Shown in pieces: positions 1 to 11,740 of a stretch of 64,000 nucleotides of DNA (positions within the stretch are counted from its first letter, which is position 1; the number at the start of each line of letters is the position of its first letter). Source of the DNA: Zychaea mexicana (lineage: Eukaryota > Mucoromycota > Mucoromycetes > Mucorales > Lichtheimiaceae); contig NW_026516680.1 in the NCBI RefSeq assembly GCF_025766255.1, positions 62,001 through 126,000 on the forward strand. The letters run 5' to 3'. The position numbers and the translations under genes are program-made. The notes beneath the pieces were generated by a model, which saw only the letters and a list, made by a program, of their open reading frames with translations, ran no database searches and was not told the DNA's origin.

Positions 1-3000
1 CGTCGTCATGGCAATATCTCCTTTTTTCAGACATTTCAGTGCGCCAAGATCGGCGCCGTCGATAGTAATACCGCTCATCTTCTGCTGCAGTTGCATCTTC
101 ATCTGAATCACTGGTTGGACTATTGCTTGACGACGATGATGATGTGAGCGTTGTCGACACTTCTCCTTCACTGGTTGTAGAGAAGCAGCTGGTAAGCGCT
201 GTTGTTGCTACTGATGGTGATGCTGCCGTTACGGCAGCTGGTGCTACATTGGCTGCAGGAGGAGGAGGAGGAGGAGGAGGAGAAGGGGATCTCGAGGGAG
301 AAAAAGAAGTGGGAACGTGTTCATGCTGGCGATGCGGGTCGTGTGAATGCTGTCGATGATGGTTATGCTTATGGTGATGGAGCTGTCGTTCGTGTTGCTG
401 CCCTGAGTTCGTAATGATAGGAAGTGTGTCTTCAGCAGTAGTGGGGGCAGTATGCACGATTAACTTTACGCGGTCGTGCCCCGTCTTATGTGCGAGCGCT
501 ACTGCATCCATGACATCGGAGTCACACGTCAACAGAATCTGATCGTCCTCGTCATCGAGATAAGCAAGTGTCAGTTCCTCTTGTGGCATCTTTGCCGTCA
601 TCCGGACCCGGATGGCGTGGCGCACAGCTGATAAGGTAAAGTGGCATCGGAACCGGTACGCTTTTGCGCCGTCGGAGAACTTGAATGAAAAGGTATTGGC
701 CTGTGCCTGCATGGATAGCACCGAGCGCTGGTCGTCGTCTTCGGACGATGCTGCATTGTAGGATATGTTGCTGCTGTTGTTGATGTTTCCCAACATCACT
801 TGTGCTTGGGCTGCTGCAGCTGCTACTGCACGTTGATCATCGGGCTGTGGTGGTGTTGAAGGTGAATCAAACACCCGCGACGAATCAGAAGCCACCGAGT
901 CGAAATCGTGCAGATCGCCTCCTGTGATGCTGTCCCAGAACCTGGGAACACCGTGGGTATTAGAGTTGATGTTATTATGATCACTGCTATGCTGAATGCC
1001 GTTGTTGCTATTAAGGTTGTTGTTTATGTTGTTGCTGCTATTTATATTATGGTTGCTGCTTTCACCGGCACTGGTATTGATGCTGCTGCTGCTGTTGTTG
1101 TTGTTGTTCCCTTCGATGCTGCTGATCTTTTTGCGTGCATAATAAACGTACACACATAAGCCCACTATGTCCCCCAAAATAAAAGAAGCTACTTTCTCTT
1201 CACATATGTGATAGCCTATTTAATTACCTGCTCAAGGGTTGCATAAGTCAGCCGGAGGACATCCACAAGGCCACAAATATTTCGATTGTCGTCCAAGACT
1301 GGTAGATTTAGGTAATGGCCATCTAGTGTAATATAAAGTAATCGTTGCATGTGAATAGATGCATGTAAAAACATTCCCTACAGCTCTCTGTCTCTCTCTA
1401 TCTCTCTCTCTCTTCTGCATCACACTTGCAAGCAGCACCGACGCTTTTCTTCACTTCAATGTACCATGCATCTTTTTCAGGGCTTCTAGAATGCTAGTGG
1501 ATGTAGTTGCAGTGTCCGGATGCGGAGTCATGACTCGAATCACTGAGCAATTATCCGGCACAAGCCCTGCTGCAATCACTCGAAGCACTATATCTTTAGT
1601 CTAGTAACAATAATAACAAGACGTATACACTCGCTTTAGCACACGTCTGTAACACGTAAATAAGAAAATAAAGAAACAGAATTAGCATTACAGTGAAAAT
1701 GCCTGCAAGGCCACCGTGGTCCATGACAAGCACCGCCGTTGTCCGATGTGCTTTCATCAGCTTAGCAACGTCGCGGACATGTGCTTTGACAGACACCTGA
1801 ACAGCTGCATGAGGGTAGTTATTGTTGTTGTTGTTGTTGTTGTCAACCAATACTGTGGTAAGGTCTGGGCAAGACATCTTTACCCGTAATGCATCCATAT
1901 GGTGTACAATTTCGGCAGGGCTGTTTTTGGCCCACTCGCGCTCAACACTCTCCAATGCGTCGTAGAGCTTCCGTGACGAGTCGTATGCACGTTCCATCTT
2001 TTTCAACGCTTCGTATAAACATTTGGTGATATCTAATAGGCCAAAGATATCTCCTTCTTCGTTGCATACAGGCTAAATCCAGTAGAATGCATATGTTTTC
2101 CTCGATGGTGTAAATAAATCTGCAAAACAATCTTTTTTTTTCCGCACCACCAACACGCACTTTTCTTTCTTTTCAAAGCTACTACACTCTAGAGCACATA
2201 ATAGCATGTACACGCGTCCTCCAAAGTAAACCTCGTTTTCCTGTTTATCATATTTACCAGATGTCGGAAGCCACGGGTAACCATCAGGCTCAACGCATCT
2301 TGTGCGGATGTATCGGCTGTTACACACATCGGGCCGCGTGTCATAATAGCAGATACTGCTGTGGATCTAATCAAGGAGGTATAAGTGTCAGTGTGCTATA
2401 CACACCATGCTACGATGTAGAGACGCAAACGCGGGAAAGAGCGGAATAGGAAGATTGAAACAAGGGGCGTGGGCAACCCCAGACGCGAGAAAGAGTGAGT
2501 GGGGCAATAACAGTTACCTAGCATCCAAATGATTTGCAACCACGCGATACGCCAGATCCTTTGCCTACCCTACACGCATTTAATAAAACACACGCACACA
2601 CGTACAGTACACGAGCACACAAAAGGAAAACTATAATGCATGTTCTCTTCTTCTCTGCAATTACGTATTCTGTGATTGCTTACCGTAAATATACCGCTCA
2701 AATGGTCCTCTTCATCCACCACCAACACACAGTCGTTCCGCTTTGCGGCCATCAACTGTGCAGCTTCAACAACAAGAACGCTTCCTTTCATTGTCAATGC
2801 TTGGGATGGTCGCAGAGCGGATACTGTGCCGGCAATTTTCTTGGTCTGTCGGACCCGTGTACCGTAATTCCGTTTTTTTGACAGTTCCTGCTCGATTTTT
2901 TTACGTATCGCCTGTTTTTTTTTCGGAAATTGAGAGATACAGACGTTTCAAGATAACAGGGGAGACAACAATAAAAGAGGGAGCATTATTAAATAGTAAT

Positions 3001-3194
3001 TAAACAGAGCAAAGTGGGAGAACGTGGCGAAAACGTACTTGGTCTTTTTTGGACTGGCGTTGTCGACTGCTGGTGGAAGGCGATTCGACATCGTGCACTG
3101 ATGGACTCATGGCCGCCGTGGATGAACTCATTGAAGACGACATTCTAAACGATCGTCGTGCGTTGCTTGAGGTATTATTAGGTACAATGGACAT
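1..3194 (-). CDS. CBS- and PB1-domain protein (partial; 3' end outside window)
   Basis: Eight exons join in frame on GT-AG sites: 3039-3194, 2684-2911, 2518-2564, 2258-2366, 1692-2072, 1465-1600, 1228-1322 and 1-1126, which runs off the window. At least 759 residues are visible. After a Ser-rich N-terminus come four CBS units in two tandem pairs (about residues 75-207 and 260-384), with repeated GIFT-type strand ends and KDL/KDI helices. An Asn/Ser-rich linker follows, then a PB1 domain at about 525-608 (starts NTFSFKFSDG, acidic LAYLDDEDDQ), then His-, Pro- and Ser-rich low complexity. CBS pairs usually bind adenosyl ligands and PB1 mediates heterodimers, so a regulatory scaffold like fungal Mug70-type proteins is inferred. 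The ATG at 3194 is the first in frame. The exon model is strong; the ligand and partner are unknown. Confidence 0.88.
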
Positions 3195-5581
3195 TATGTG
3201 TAAATAAGTATAGAAAGATTATATAAAAGCACACAGAAAGAGAGACAAGGCGAAGGAGAGATAAAGAAAGGAAGAAAAGAAGGCGGGTCAGGAGGTGTAT
3301 ATGTTGTTGTTATGGGGGCTTTTAGAGGATAGTGTGCATCGTATATACAGGCAAGAAGGCGTTTCAGCGATCTTTGTGTGTATGTTGTGCTTTCTGCTGC
3401 TGCTGTGCTGCTGTGTGCGTGCTTCTGCTTATTGCTTTGCCAAGCACAGATACACACTCTGCAAAGTACTTTTATCTTATTGTGTTTCGCACTGCAGCCT
3501 CGTACATATCATGTTTTATTGTTTCTTCTCCTTCTACTTCTGGCTCTGTGAGACTTGCTACCGCTTCCAAAAGTAGAATCTTTTGCAGCAGCAATTTGAG
3601 AGAGGAATACATGTGTACGCGCCGTCTCGTCTTCTACATATACACGTAATGTTCAAGCTATATATAGCAGCAAGAAAACTAGGTTTGTGACTTATTGTTT
3701 TGTAATAGTTGCTTTACTCACAACAAACAAGTACATACGTATTCCACAGTAGGATATATTCACAAAGACGCTGTAGACGAGATAATTTGATATTCACTAG
3801 GTCCTTTTTCATTGTATATAGAGGCGAAGATGTTGATACTTATGATAACCTCCAAAAGCCCTTACTTCGTGCTCATAATCGAGAAAAGAAACTCTTGTAA
3901 AAGATAACATGGAAAGTGTTGATTTGCACCCGCAGCCTGCAGTTTCCTGCAGTATCATTTATATTTGTTTATGTAGCCACTATATTATTACTATAGGACC
4001 AAACAATAGCCAGAAATCCGCATGTATGTGCGCTCAGCTCTGCATATAATAAGAAAGAGATCATAGTAGTATCATAATAGTGGTGGCGCCTGTTGCAACA
4101 TCACACTAATTGTGCATGCTATGTATTAGTCGTGGCGGCGCCTGTAACTACATCACACTGACTGTTTAGTCGTGTATGGAGAATGATGATGTGTTTTTTG
4201 TTTGCAGAAAAGTCGTCTTTTGTATTTAAAATTCAGTAGCAACGAAATTAGTACAGTACTATATAGAGTACACCCTCTATCAGTTTATACGATAATGGTC
4301 CTTCTATACTAAGTATCATCATGGCCAGGGTCAAACGGTTTTTCTTGTATCATCCTTCATCAACCATCTGTCTTATTACGCAACGTATTTCTAGAAAGCG
4401 TACATATTGCTTTGTACGATTCTGTCAACATAGATGTAGCGACATGCAGTATTTAGGTAAGCTGAAACGTGGAGCAAAGAGTCCCCGCGCTTCAACAAAT
4501 CTTTTGTGTACGCTCGTGACTTAATATTGCTACTCATCGGTAGCATTTAGCAGAAAGCAACACTATTATGTTTCAACATGCATTTGGTGAATTTGTCATA
4601 TACAATCTCACATTTCTGTGTATGTGCTCTGGACATTGAGGCTCATTAGTAGATCTAGGCCTTATGTTATCATCTTTACTACCTTTTGTCAATAAGAAGA
4701 AGACATACATAGTACTAGTATTCGGTCCAAATAAAACACTGTATCGACTCATCATCATTCTCCATTTTGGTTCGGGTCACCAAGCGGTAGGTCTCACATG
4801 CTTTAGGCTTTTGATTTGATGGGTTCTCATTGCTTCCTTTATTAAGGTTGTAACAGTACAGTAATATTTGAATTACACACAGAGAGAACAGCTATCATTT
4901 TGCTACTGTGTTCTTCTAAATATCCTAGCCGATTGTGACTATGACAGTAGCGACTTTTATATACTCGATTAACAATGACTTAACAACATACAACACACTT
5001 TTTCGTTCGTCATGACCACACATTTAGTTAGTGTATGATCTGAGAGATTTTTCAGTTCAGGGTATGGCACCTTTTGGCATATGAAAATCTATATCACCAT
5101 CTGTCTTCAAAAAGGTAAAAACCTGGACATACGATAAAAGCAACATTCTACATCGATGGCACCCCAGTTCTTGTGGATGAATATGAATAAGAAATCCTTA
5201 ACAGATATCAACAGTTGTTGAATGGAAAGAATCAGAGATTTTAATAGTAGCGAACCCCCTCCCCGAACATCGCTGAAGTGTTGTCCGTTAACTTGCCATC
5301 TGAGTCACCTTTGTGTATATATTCCGGAAGGAACCAGAAGACTGAGACTCGGAGAATCGTTCAGCCTTACTCCGCAATGCAATAACTCAGATAGCTCACA
5401 CCCGACAAGTGAGTCAAAATAACCCGAATGATTTGGTACCTACATTTCAGGTCTCTGAAAAAAAAATCTCTTTCTTTTTTCACATACACACCACCAAAGA
5501 AAAAAAAGCCTAGTGCTTTGTTTAAAAGAAAAAAAAGACCCGTCATTTCCCTTTTTCTTCTTTCTTAAAAAGTAATTCATA
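3195..5581. other. intergenic region, no gene called
   Basis: This is the divergent promoter region between the CBS/PB1 gene and the PPR gene. No reading frame shows a recognisable domain. A short direct repeat built on GGCGCCTGT followed by ACATCACACT occurs at about 4080-4108 and 4132-4160. An inverted 16-mer pair sits at 4176 and 4750 (listed separately). A pyrimidine- and A-rich tract at 5455-5575 immediately precedes the PPR start. Confidence 0.5.
4176..4765. repeat. possible small element bounded by inverted 16-mers
   Basis: The 16-mer atggagaatgatgatg at 4176-4191 recurs inverted and exact at 4750-4765, enclosing about 560 bp of AT-rich DNA with no coding potential. This could be a MITE-like or solo foldback element. 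I see no clear target-site duplication, and similarity stops just outside the 16-mers, so chance cannot be excluded. Confidence 0.25.
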
Positions 5582-8500
5582 ATGTACGGTGCAAAGAGCA
5601 GTTCCTTGCTCAACACCGTTGCTCGCCAAAGCGGTCTCACTAAACAACTCGCTGCCGCTCACAGCACTCCCAAATCAACAGCATTTCTTACGAATTTGCA
5701 ATCACGCAATGTCAATTTCGCGTATACGACGAGCCGAGCTTCTTCTCACTTGAACAAGCAACCAACTACTGAAGACGATCAGCAACAACAAAAACACCCG
5801 AATCACCAGCAGTATCGATCGGTAGCTCTGCATCGTACACCTGCCAACTGGCACCAACTGGCCAAAATCTCCAAAGTGCCAGTAGCTCGATTCAACCATG
5901 TTTTGGCAGCTCAACAGGAACAGCACAACCCAGAACAACCTACCGCTGAAAATGACGCCAGTATCAACAATCGTATCATGAGCGCTGCCAAGGCTAAGGA
6001 TCCCGAGGCCGTGGTTACGGAATTCTTGGCCGGCCGTACGTCGGGTGCGTCCATGTCCACACAGACATACGATGCCGTGTTGGATGCCTATGGCACGCTT
6101 CGCAAGAACAACCATCCATTAACTGCCATGCTGACTGTCTACGACGATATGGTGGAAAATGGCGTTCGTCCAACATCGCACACCTATGCAACGCTGATTA
6201 AGTTCTTGTGTACCCGAGACGACGAAGTGCACAAGACAGTCAGCATGTTGCGACGCAAAATTGCTCGATTCGGTGTCGAAGTGTCGAATCTCGGCGACCT
6301 CGAAAACGAAAACAATCTCGCCCGCGCCATGGCCTTGTTTGAACGGGCCGTCAGCGAACAGTGCACCGAGGATTTCGATGTTGAACTCTACAACCATATG
6401 CTCAGCATGCTTTCCTCCAACGGTCAAACCAGGGACGCATTGTACATTTACGAACAACTGGAATCATCCAAGACCGTCAACCCGAACAGTGCCACTTTTG
6501 CCATGCTCATGACCTTGTTTGGCTATGCTGGTGATTTGTCCGCTGTCCGCGAGTGCTTTAATGAATACAAGGCTGTCCGTAACCTGCTTCCCAAGCACGA
6601 TCCGGCTTACGTGTACAATGCGTATGTGTATGCTCATGCCGATGCTGGAGATCTCAAGGGCGCGTTGAATATTCTCGAGAGTGTCATGGTCAAGGATCGC
6701 GTGCGCGTCACGATCGTCCCTTACAATCGCGTTCTGAATGGTGCCACGATGAAGAACGACTTGTCGTTGGTGGACTCGCTCTTGACCAAGTTGGAGAGCA
6801 ATAACTCGTTTCCCAAGCCAGATGCCAATACCTATGGTATTCTGTTGGGCATGTATTGCCGCCTGAAGCAATTGGACAAAGCCGACATCATGTACACCAA
6901 GATGCTCCAATACGATATCTCCCGACAGTACGGTCGCTTGGCCGACTACGTGTGTCTATTGCGTGCTGAAAAGAAGCCCGATCAATGCTTGGAAGTCGTC
7001 AAACACATGAACGAAAAGGGCTTCGAGCTGGATGTAACGATGGCTCGAGAGGTGGTCATGGGCTATTTGGATACCAAGGAGACAGCCAAGGCGGTCGATG
7101 CGCTCAAGACGGTTGTCAACGTGTATGCCTCGTCTAGCTTCATTACGGAGCGCTCTCCTCTGTTGGATGTGGTTAGCGAGTTCACGGTCAAGTGCAATGA
7201 TTTGCATTCGTCGGTGCAGGCTATGCGTTTCATGAACAAATACGGCGTCAAGTTGGACAACCGTGTCGCGAAAGCAATTTTGGAACAATACGATGCAGCC
7301 AAGAAGAGTCCACAGGCATGGGAAGCTTTCACTAGGGATGTGAATACACGCGATTTTAATACGATCTACGAGGCCACATTCAAGTCAGATATTCGGCCCA
7401 ATGTGTTCAGCGAACGTATATTCGAAGTGATGAATGATATGCGCAGTTTGAATGTTGAGCCCACACTCAACTTGTATGTTCGTGTCGCCACACGATTCAA
7501 GAAGCACAAGGATGTTGAGTCGGATGCCCGATGGCACAAAGTGTTTGAGCCGTATCTTGCGCAACTTGAACAGCAAAAACAGTCGGGTGTTGACACTAAC
7601 CAGCAGCAGCAGCTACAACAACAACACCAGCACCAGCAACAGACACAGCAGCAACAACTAGGAGACAAAAAGTCGGGCATGTCAGAAGTGGAGGGCTGGA
7701 CGGTTGAATCAGATTTGCAATCGGGCGCTGCTTTGGATCTGGCTATCCAGGGCAACTTCAAGGGTGCTGTCGAGACGCTTGACCAGCAGATCGTCAAGAA
7801 GGGACATATTCCTTCGCCTGATGCTGTTCGCGACATCATCCAACAGGCAACGCGACAGAAAAATCTGCAAGGCGCAGTGCAAGCATACAATGTGGTGATT
7901 GATTCGTTGATGCGCCTGCCCAAGAACGTACAACACCGAGCACTTCAGCACGTGTACAACAGCATGCTTGTCGCCTATGCCCGTGTCGACGACTTGCCGA
8001 ATGCACGCGAGTTCTACGACATGATGCGTCAGCGAAATATGATCCCTGACGGTGATGCCTACGGCTCGCTCTTGACGTGCACAGCCAACACGACCGCTGA
8101 CGAATCGATGGACGCATTGGATATTTATGACGAGGCCATGAAGAACAAGGTGCGACCCACGGTCTACTTTTACAACGTGATCATGTCCAAGCTGGCGAAA
8201 TGCCGCAAAATTGACCATGTCTTGCGCCTGTTTGATGAAATGAAAAAGTTTGGTGTGCAGCCCAACTCGATCACCTATGCGGCTTTGATCTCGGCATGTA
8301 TTCGATGCAGCTCCGAGGCACGTGCAGAACGCTTCTTCCAGGAAATGTTGCGCTCGCCAAAGTACTACCCTCGCATTGGCGTGTTCAACAGCATGATCCA
8401 GTTCTACACACAGCAACGCCCGAACCGTGACAAGGCCTTGGAGTACTACCATCTGCTGCAACAGTACAATCTCAAGCCGTCTGGTCATACCTACAAGCTC

Positions 8501-9082
8501 TTGATGGAAGTTTATGCCAATATACCACCTTACGACATGCTCGCGGCGCACAAGCTTCTGACGGATATGACCAAACGCCATGGCATCAAACCTGGTTCAA
8601 GTCACTTTGCCACATTGATCCGTTCCTATGGCTGTCTCCATCGCGATGTAAGCTCGGCTGTGGCGGTCTATAACGAAATGCACAAGGCCCACGTCAAGCC
8701 CGACGAGAAGGTGTATCAGGCGATGCTCAACACTTACATTGACAACAACGACATGCAGGCTGCTGAAAAACTGTACCAAGACATGCTCGCCTCGGGTGCT
8801 CACTCGTCACCGTACATTGAGAATCTGTTTATTGCCGGCTATGGTTCCCGTGGCGACGTTGAAGACGCAGAAAAGGTCTGGCAACGCATGGTGGATGTCA
8901 AGGACGACAAGAAGCCGGGTGCGTTGGTCAGGGAGCCAAGTACCTATGAAGCAATGGTCAAGGCATACATGGCCAACAAGCAAACAGACAAGGCGCTCGC
9001 TGTGATTGAAAAGATGCACAATGGAAAGCGTAACTTCCCTCTCAAGGTCATTGATGGAGTGCGTGCATCGCTCAAAGCATAA
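5582..9082 (+). CDS. pentatricopeptide repeat (PPR) protein, probably mitochondrial
   Basis: Single exon, 1166 residues, from ATG 5582 to TAA 9080-9082. The first 60 residues are rich in Ser, Thr, Ala and Arg with no acidic residue before about 63, as in a mitochondrial presequence. Two blocks of 35-residue PPR helical pairs (about 155-660 and 740-1150) show repeated motifs such as TYATLIK, YNHML, TYGILLG, FYNVIMSKLAK and TYAALISAC, each followed by a Y/F..M helix and G..P turns. The blocks are separated by a Gln-rich linker (about residues 664-696). PPR proteins bind single-stranded RNA and usually act in organelle RNA stability, processing or translation. The specific RNA target cannot be told. 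Lack of introns contrasts with its neighbours. A pyrimidine- and A-rich leader precedes the ATG. Confidence 0.93.
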   Translation: MYGAKSSSLLNTVARQSGLTKQLAAAHSTPKSTAFLTNLQSRNVNFAYTTSRASSHLNKQPTTEDDQQQQKHPNHQQYRSVALHRTPANWHQLAKISKVPVARFNHVLAAQQEQHNPEQPTAENDASINNRIMSAAKAKDPEAVVTEFLAGRTSGASMSTQTYDAVLDAYGTLRKNNHPLTAMLTVYDDMVENGVRPTSHTYATLIKFLCTRDDEVHKTVSMLRRKIARFGVEVSNLGDLENENNLARAMALFERAVSEQCTEDFDVELYNHMLSMLSSNGQTRDALYIYEQLESSKTVNPNSATFAMLMTLFGYAGDLSAVRECFNEYKAVRNLLPKHDPAYVYNAYVYAHADAGDLKGALNILESVMVKDRVRVTIVPYNRVLNGATMKNDLSLVDSLLTKLESNNSFPKPDANTYGILLGMYCRLKQLDKADIMYTKMLQYDISRQYGRLADYVCLLRAEKKPDQCLEVVKHMNEKGFELDVTMAREVVMGYLDTKETAKAVDALKTVVNVYASSSFITERSPLLDVVSEFTVKCNDLHSSVQAMRFMNKYGVKLDNRVAKAILEQYDAAKKSPQAWEAFTRDVNTRDFNTIYEATFKSDIRPNVFSERIFEVMNDMRSLNVEPTLNLYVRVATRFKKHKDVESDARWHKVFEPYLAQLEQQKQSGVDTNQQQQLQQQHQHQQQTQQQQLGDKKSGMSEVEGWTVESDLQSGAALDLAIQGNFKGAVETLDQQIVKKGHIPSPDAVRDIIQQATRQKNLQGAVQAYNVVIDSLMRLPKNVQHRALQHVYNSMLVAYARVDDLPNAREFYDMMRQRNMIPDGDAYGSLLTCTANTTADESMDALDIYDEAMKNKVRPTVYFYNVIMSKLAKCRKIDHVLRLFDEMKKFGVQPNSITYAALISACIRCSSEARAERFFQEMLRSPKYYPRIGVFNSMIQFYTQQRPNRDKALEYYHLLQQYNLKPSGHTYKLLMEVYANIPPYDMLAAHKLLTDMTKRHGIKPGSSHFATLIRSYGCLHRDVSSAVAVYNEMHKAHVKPDEKVYQAMLNTYIDNNDMQAAEKLYQDMLASGAHSSPYIENLFIAGYGSRGDVEDAEKVWQRMVDVKDDKKPGALVREPSTYEAMVKAYMANKQTDKALAVIEKMHNGKRNFPLKVIDGVRASLKA

Positions 9083-9399
9083 AAAGGAAAAGTTATATAA
9101 TTTCAATCCATATTCTACTACACAAACACTACATATCCATCCACTTGGTTTCTTTCTTTCTTTCGTTTCTATCTCTGTTGCATATCATGTTACTCTCTCT
9201 TTTTGTACATTTGTTGGCATATACTTTCTCTCTCTTGTTTAATACGTGAAAAATTAGTAATCCGTCACATAGAAGGTTTTATTTATAAAGCATTTGCGTG
9301 TGTGTGTATTATTAGACTGTAATTGATAAGATTGTGCTGAGGTGGTGTTGATGACAATGATTGGTGAATAGGTAGGATAAGGAGGAGGGTGGAGGGGTA
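9083..9399. other. convergent 3' intergenic spacer
   Basis: The spacer lies between the convergent PPR and RhoGAP genes. It is T-rich with a short TG run at 9299-9306 and presumably holds both polyadenylation regions. No gene seen. Confidence 0.6.
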
Positions 9400-10893
9400 T
9401 CATGGGTTCCGTTTCGCTTCAAACTGTCGGCCAAGGGCCTCGACACGCGTACCAGTGGTCCGCTTCCAAGACGCGACAAAGGGAGCTTGTGAAAATGAGG
9501 AGGACATTGACTTTGACCGAGGCTTTGTTGGCTCGACGGGAGCGGGTGCGGATGAGTGATGTGTCGGTGGTGCCTGTGCTTTGTGTTGTAAGGAAGAAGA
9601 TGAAGATGGTTTGATATGGCTACGACTTGGTTTCGCTGGCGGTACACGCATGACCTGAGAGTCGGGCAGTGTCTTTGATTTGAAATGACGAGGCTTAGAA
9701 GGTACAGGAGGGGATGGGAAGATGTCACGGTAATGGTCGACAAGACAATGGAACAGAGTGCGATCGATGCCGAGTGTCGGAATGAATACAACGGCCAGAT
9801 TGGAGGTGGGCATGCGGTTGATATCGCTATGGTCCGCTACGTTTTTCAGATGTCGACATAGTCGCCGCAGTAGCTGCTGATTGTGTGTAGGGAGCTGTGT
9901 TGTGAGTGTTTTTACAGTTTGTAAGCCTGCAGCTGTGATGGCGTCGTCCACATCGTCGGTATCGTCGTCGTTGAGTTTTGGATACATGTCGGGTGGGATG
10001 ATGGGTTCCGGTACTGTTGGCACATGATTAGTAGAAATCCACACACACAAATATTTGTCAACTTACGTTCACGTAGATACATTTTCAGCAATGTGCTGAC
10101 AACGTGAGGCTCTGGCTCTAACAGCTGTAAGTCGACATCCGAGCCTTTTACGCGATACAAAGTTGTCAGTTACTCTCCCTTGAATGCTGTCGTGCTAGTA
10201 ATTGGTGTTACCTGTATCGAACACAGCACGCAATTTGTTGACCGCTGTCAGACTGCCGGGTATCCTGTATAATCCTACTTCCCGCACGCCTATGCAACAA
10301 ACGCCCTTTTAATTCCACTGGGCTATCAACAGAAAAGAGTGATGATGATGGAATGAGATGTAAAACCTTAAATATAAACTTACCATGCATATCCAAATAA
10401 TCCACACATTGGTTCACCAGCGGAGGCAAGCCGCCATCCAGTGGCACTGCCTGCTCTAATGGCACCCCAAAAACAAGTCCCAATGTTGTCGTGCTGTTGG
10501 GTCGTGTGGGTAATGCTGGAGCATTCGATGAATCTGTATATTATATCGTATGACTATCATCATAAGTATATGGCGTGTGCAGCACGTCTCACTGTTGTTT
10601 GCTATCAAGACAACTATACCTCGTTCAGCTAGTTCTTTCTTCCACCGATCGACAGCTTCTTTTCCTTTACGACTCCATTCGATTCCGGTTTCACGGGCAT
10701 ATTGACTGTACAATGCACCACGTAATTTCCATTCCGGCAATTTTTCTTGCATGGTAGCGTTCAATTCGAGCTTTTTAGCCTCCATTTTGGTTCGAGTGTC
10801 GCGCATGAGCCGAGCAAATCGATCGTTGCCACTGTCATTGTCGTCACTGCTCGTCGTTGATAATGGTACACTGTCTGGCGATGAAGGCGCCAT
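9400..10893 (-). CDS. RhoGAP-domain protein
   Basis: Five exons (10620-10893, 10384-10533, 10212-10289, 10067-10144, 9400-10013) join in frame to give 397 residues. Residues 1-95 are charged and helical. The RhoGAP fold starts at about 112 with VFGVPLEQAV, contains the arginine-finger segment VGLYRIPGS (about 144-152), the LLKMYLRELPEPIIP segment spanning the exon 4/5 junction, and the conserved Asn in NLAVVFIPTL. The C-terminal 100 residues are basic and Pro/Ser-rich. These proteins stimulate GTP hydrolysis by Rho-family GTPases at the cell cortex and so affect polarity and actin. Which GTPase is targeted is not visible. Splice joins restore the domain exactly, so the model is firm. The C-terminal tail may bind SH3-type partners, which is inference. 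Confidence 0.92.
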
Positions 10894-11740
10894 GGTTTTA
10901 TACTTGTTGAACGACGGGGCTTTTTTGTTTCTTTCTCTGTGTGTGTTGTATGTATGTGTTTGCTGGAATAGAGTTTGTTGCGGGCGGTAAGAAAAAAAAA
11001 ATATGTGGGTCGGTTGGCCCGTCAGTTAACGCAGCCGAAAAAAAAAATAACCTACGCTATCACCACAACCACCGTCTCGTTTGAATTTTTGCTACCAAGT
11101 AGACCCCTCTCTCCGTCACTCTTGCATCTATCTCTTCTCTTTTCCTTTTTCTCTTTAGCCCAGTTGGATCCTACAAGTCCACCAGTGATAAACCTGTGCT
11201 TATTGTCATTGTACGGCTATCACTCGAATAAAAGAACAGTGGTTGTTGACCAATATTTAAATTCCTTTTGTGCCGAAAGCAAATGATGAAAATGATGTAT
11301 GCAATGCAAAGCGGAGAGTGTGTGTGTGTGTGAGAGGGGTTTTTTTATGTACAATATCGTTCTCTGGAGGTGTATTTTTCTTGGGGGTTTGTTGGTTGAT
11401 TGGTTGTTGGTTGACATGAGAGGGAAGTAGGAGGAGCAGGATAGGATGACTTATGACTTTGGGGGAGAAAGAAGAAGGGGTGCTCCGAGCGATAGAGAAA
11501 GTGTGTGTGTGTGTGTGTGTCTGTATGTATGTGTGTATGTATGCACTTTAGGGTTTTTCTTTATGAGTTTTGATGATAGTTGACGATAACCGCAATGGAT
11601 GGTCTCTTTGCCTACAAGCTATGCCGGTGTGGACTAAGCACTACAACAACACACCACCTATATTTAATAAATACATGGGGAGTCTTTTTTATCTTTAGCT
11701 AGAAAATTATTGCTTTTACCTAGGAAACAACTTCACGCAT
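10894..11740. other. intergenic region upstream of the RhoGAP gene
   Basis: Holds the RhoGAP promoter and the 3' end of the small coiled-coil gene. Short GT microsatellites lie near 11319-11332 and 11500-11522. No gene seen. Confidence 0.55.

Noticed and set aside
7709..8581. Long antisense frame within the PPR gene
   Set aside because: It is a by-product of codon usage on the opposite strand, with no domain.
9312..9791. Second minus-strand frame overlapping the RhoGAP last exon
   Set aside because: It overlaps the verified RhoGAP exon in another frame and has no domain.
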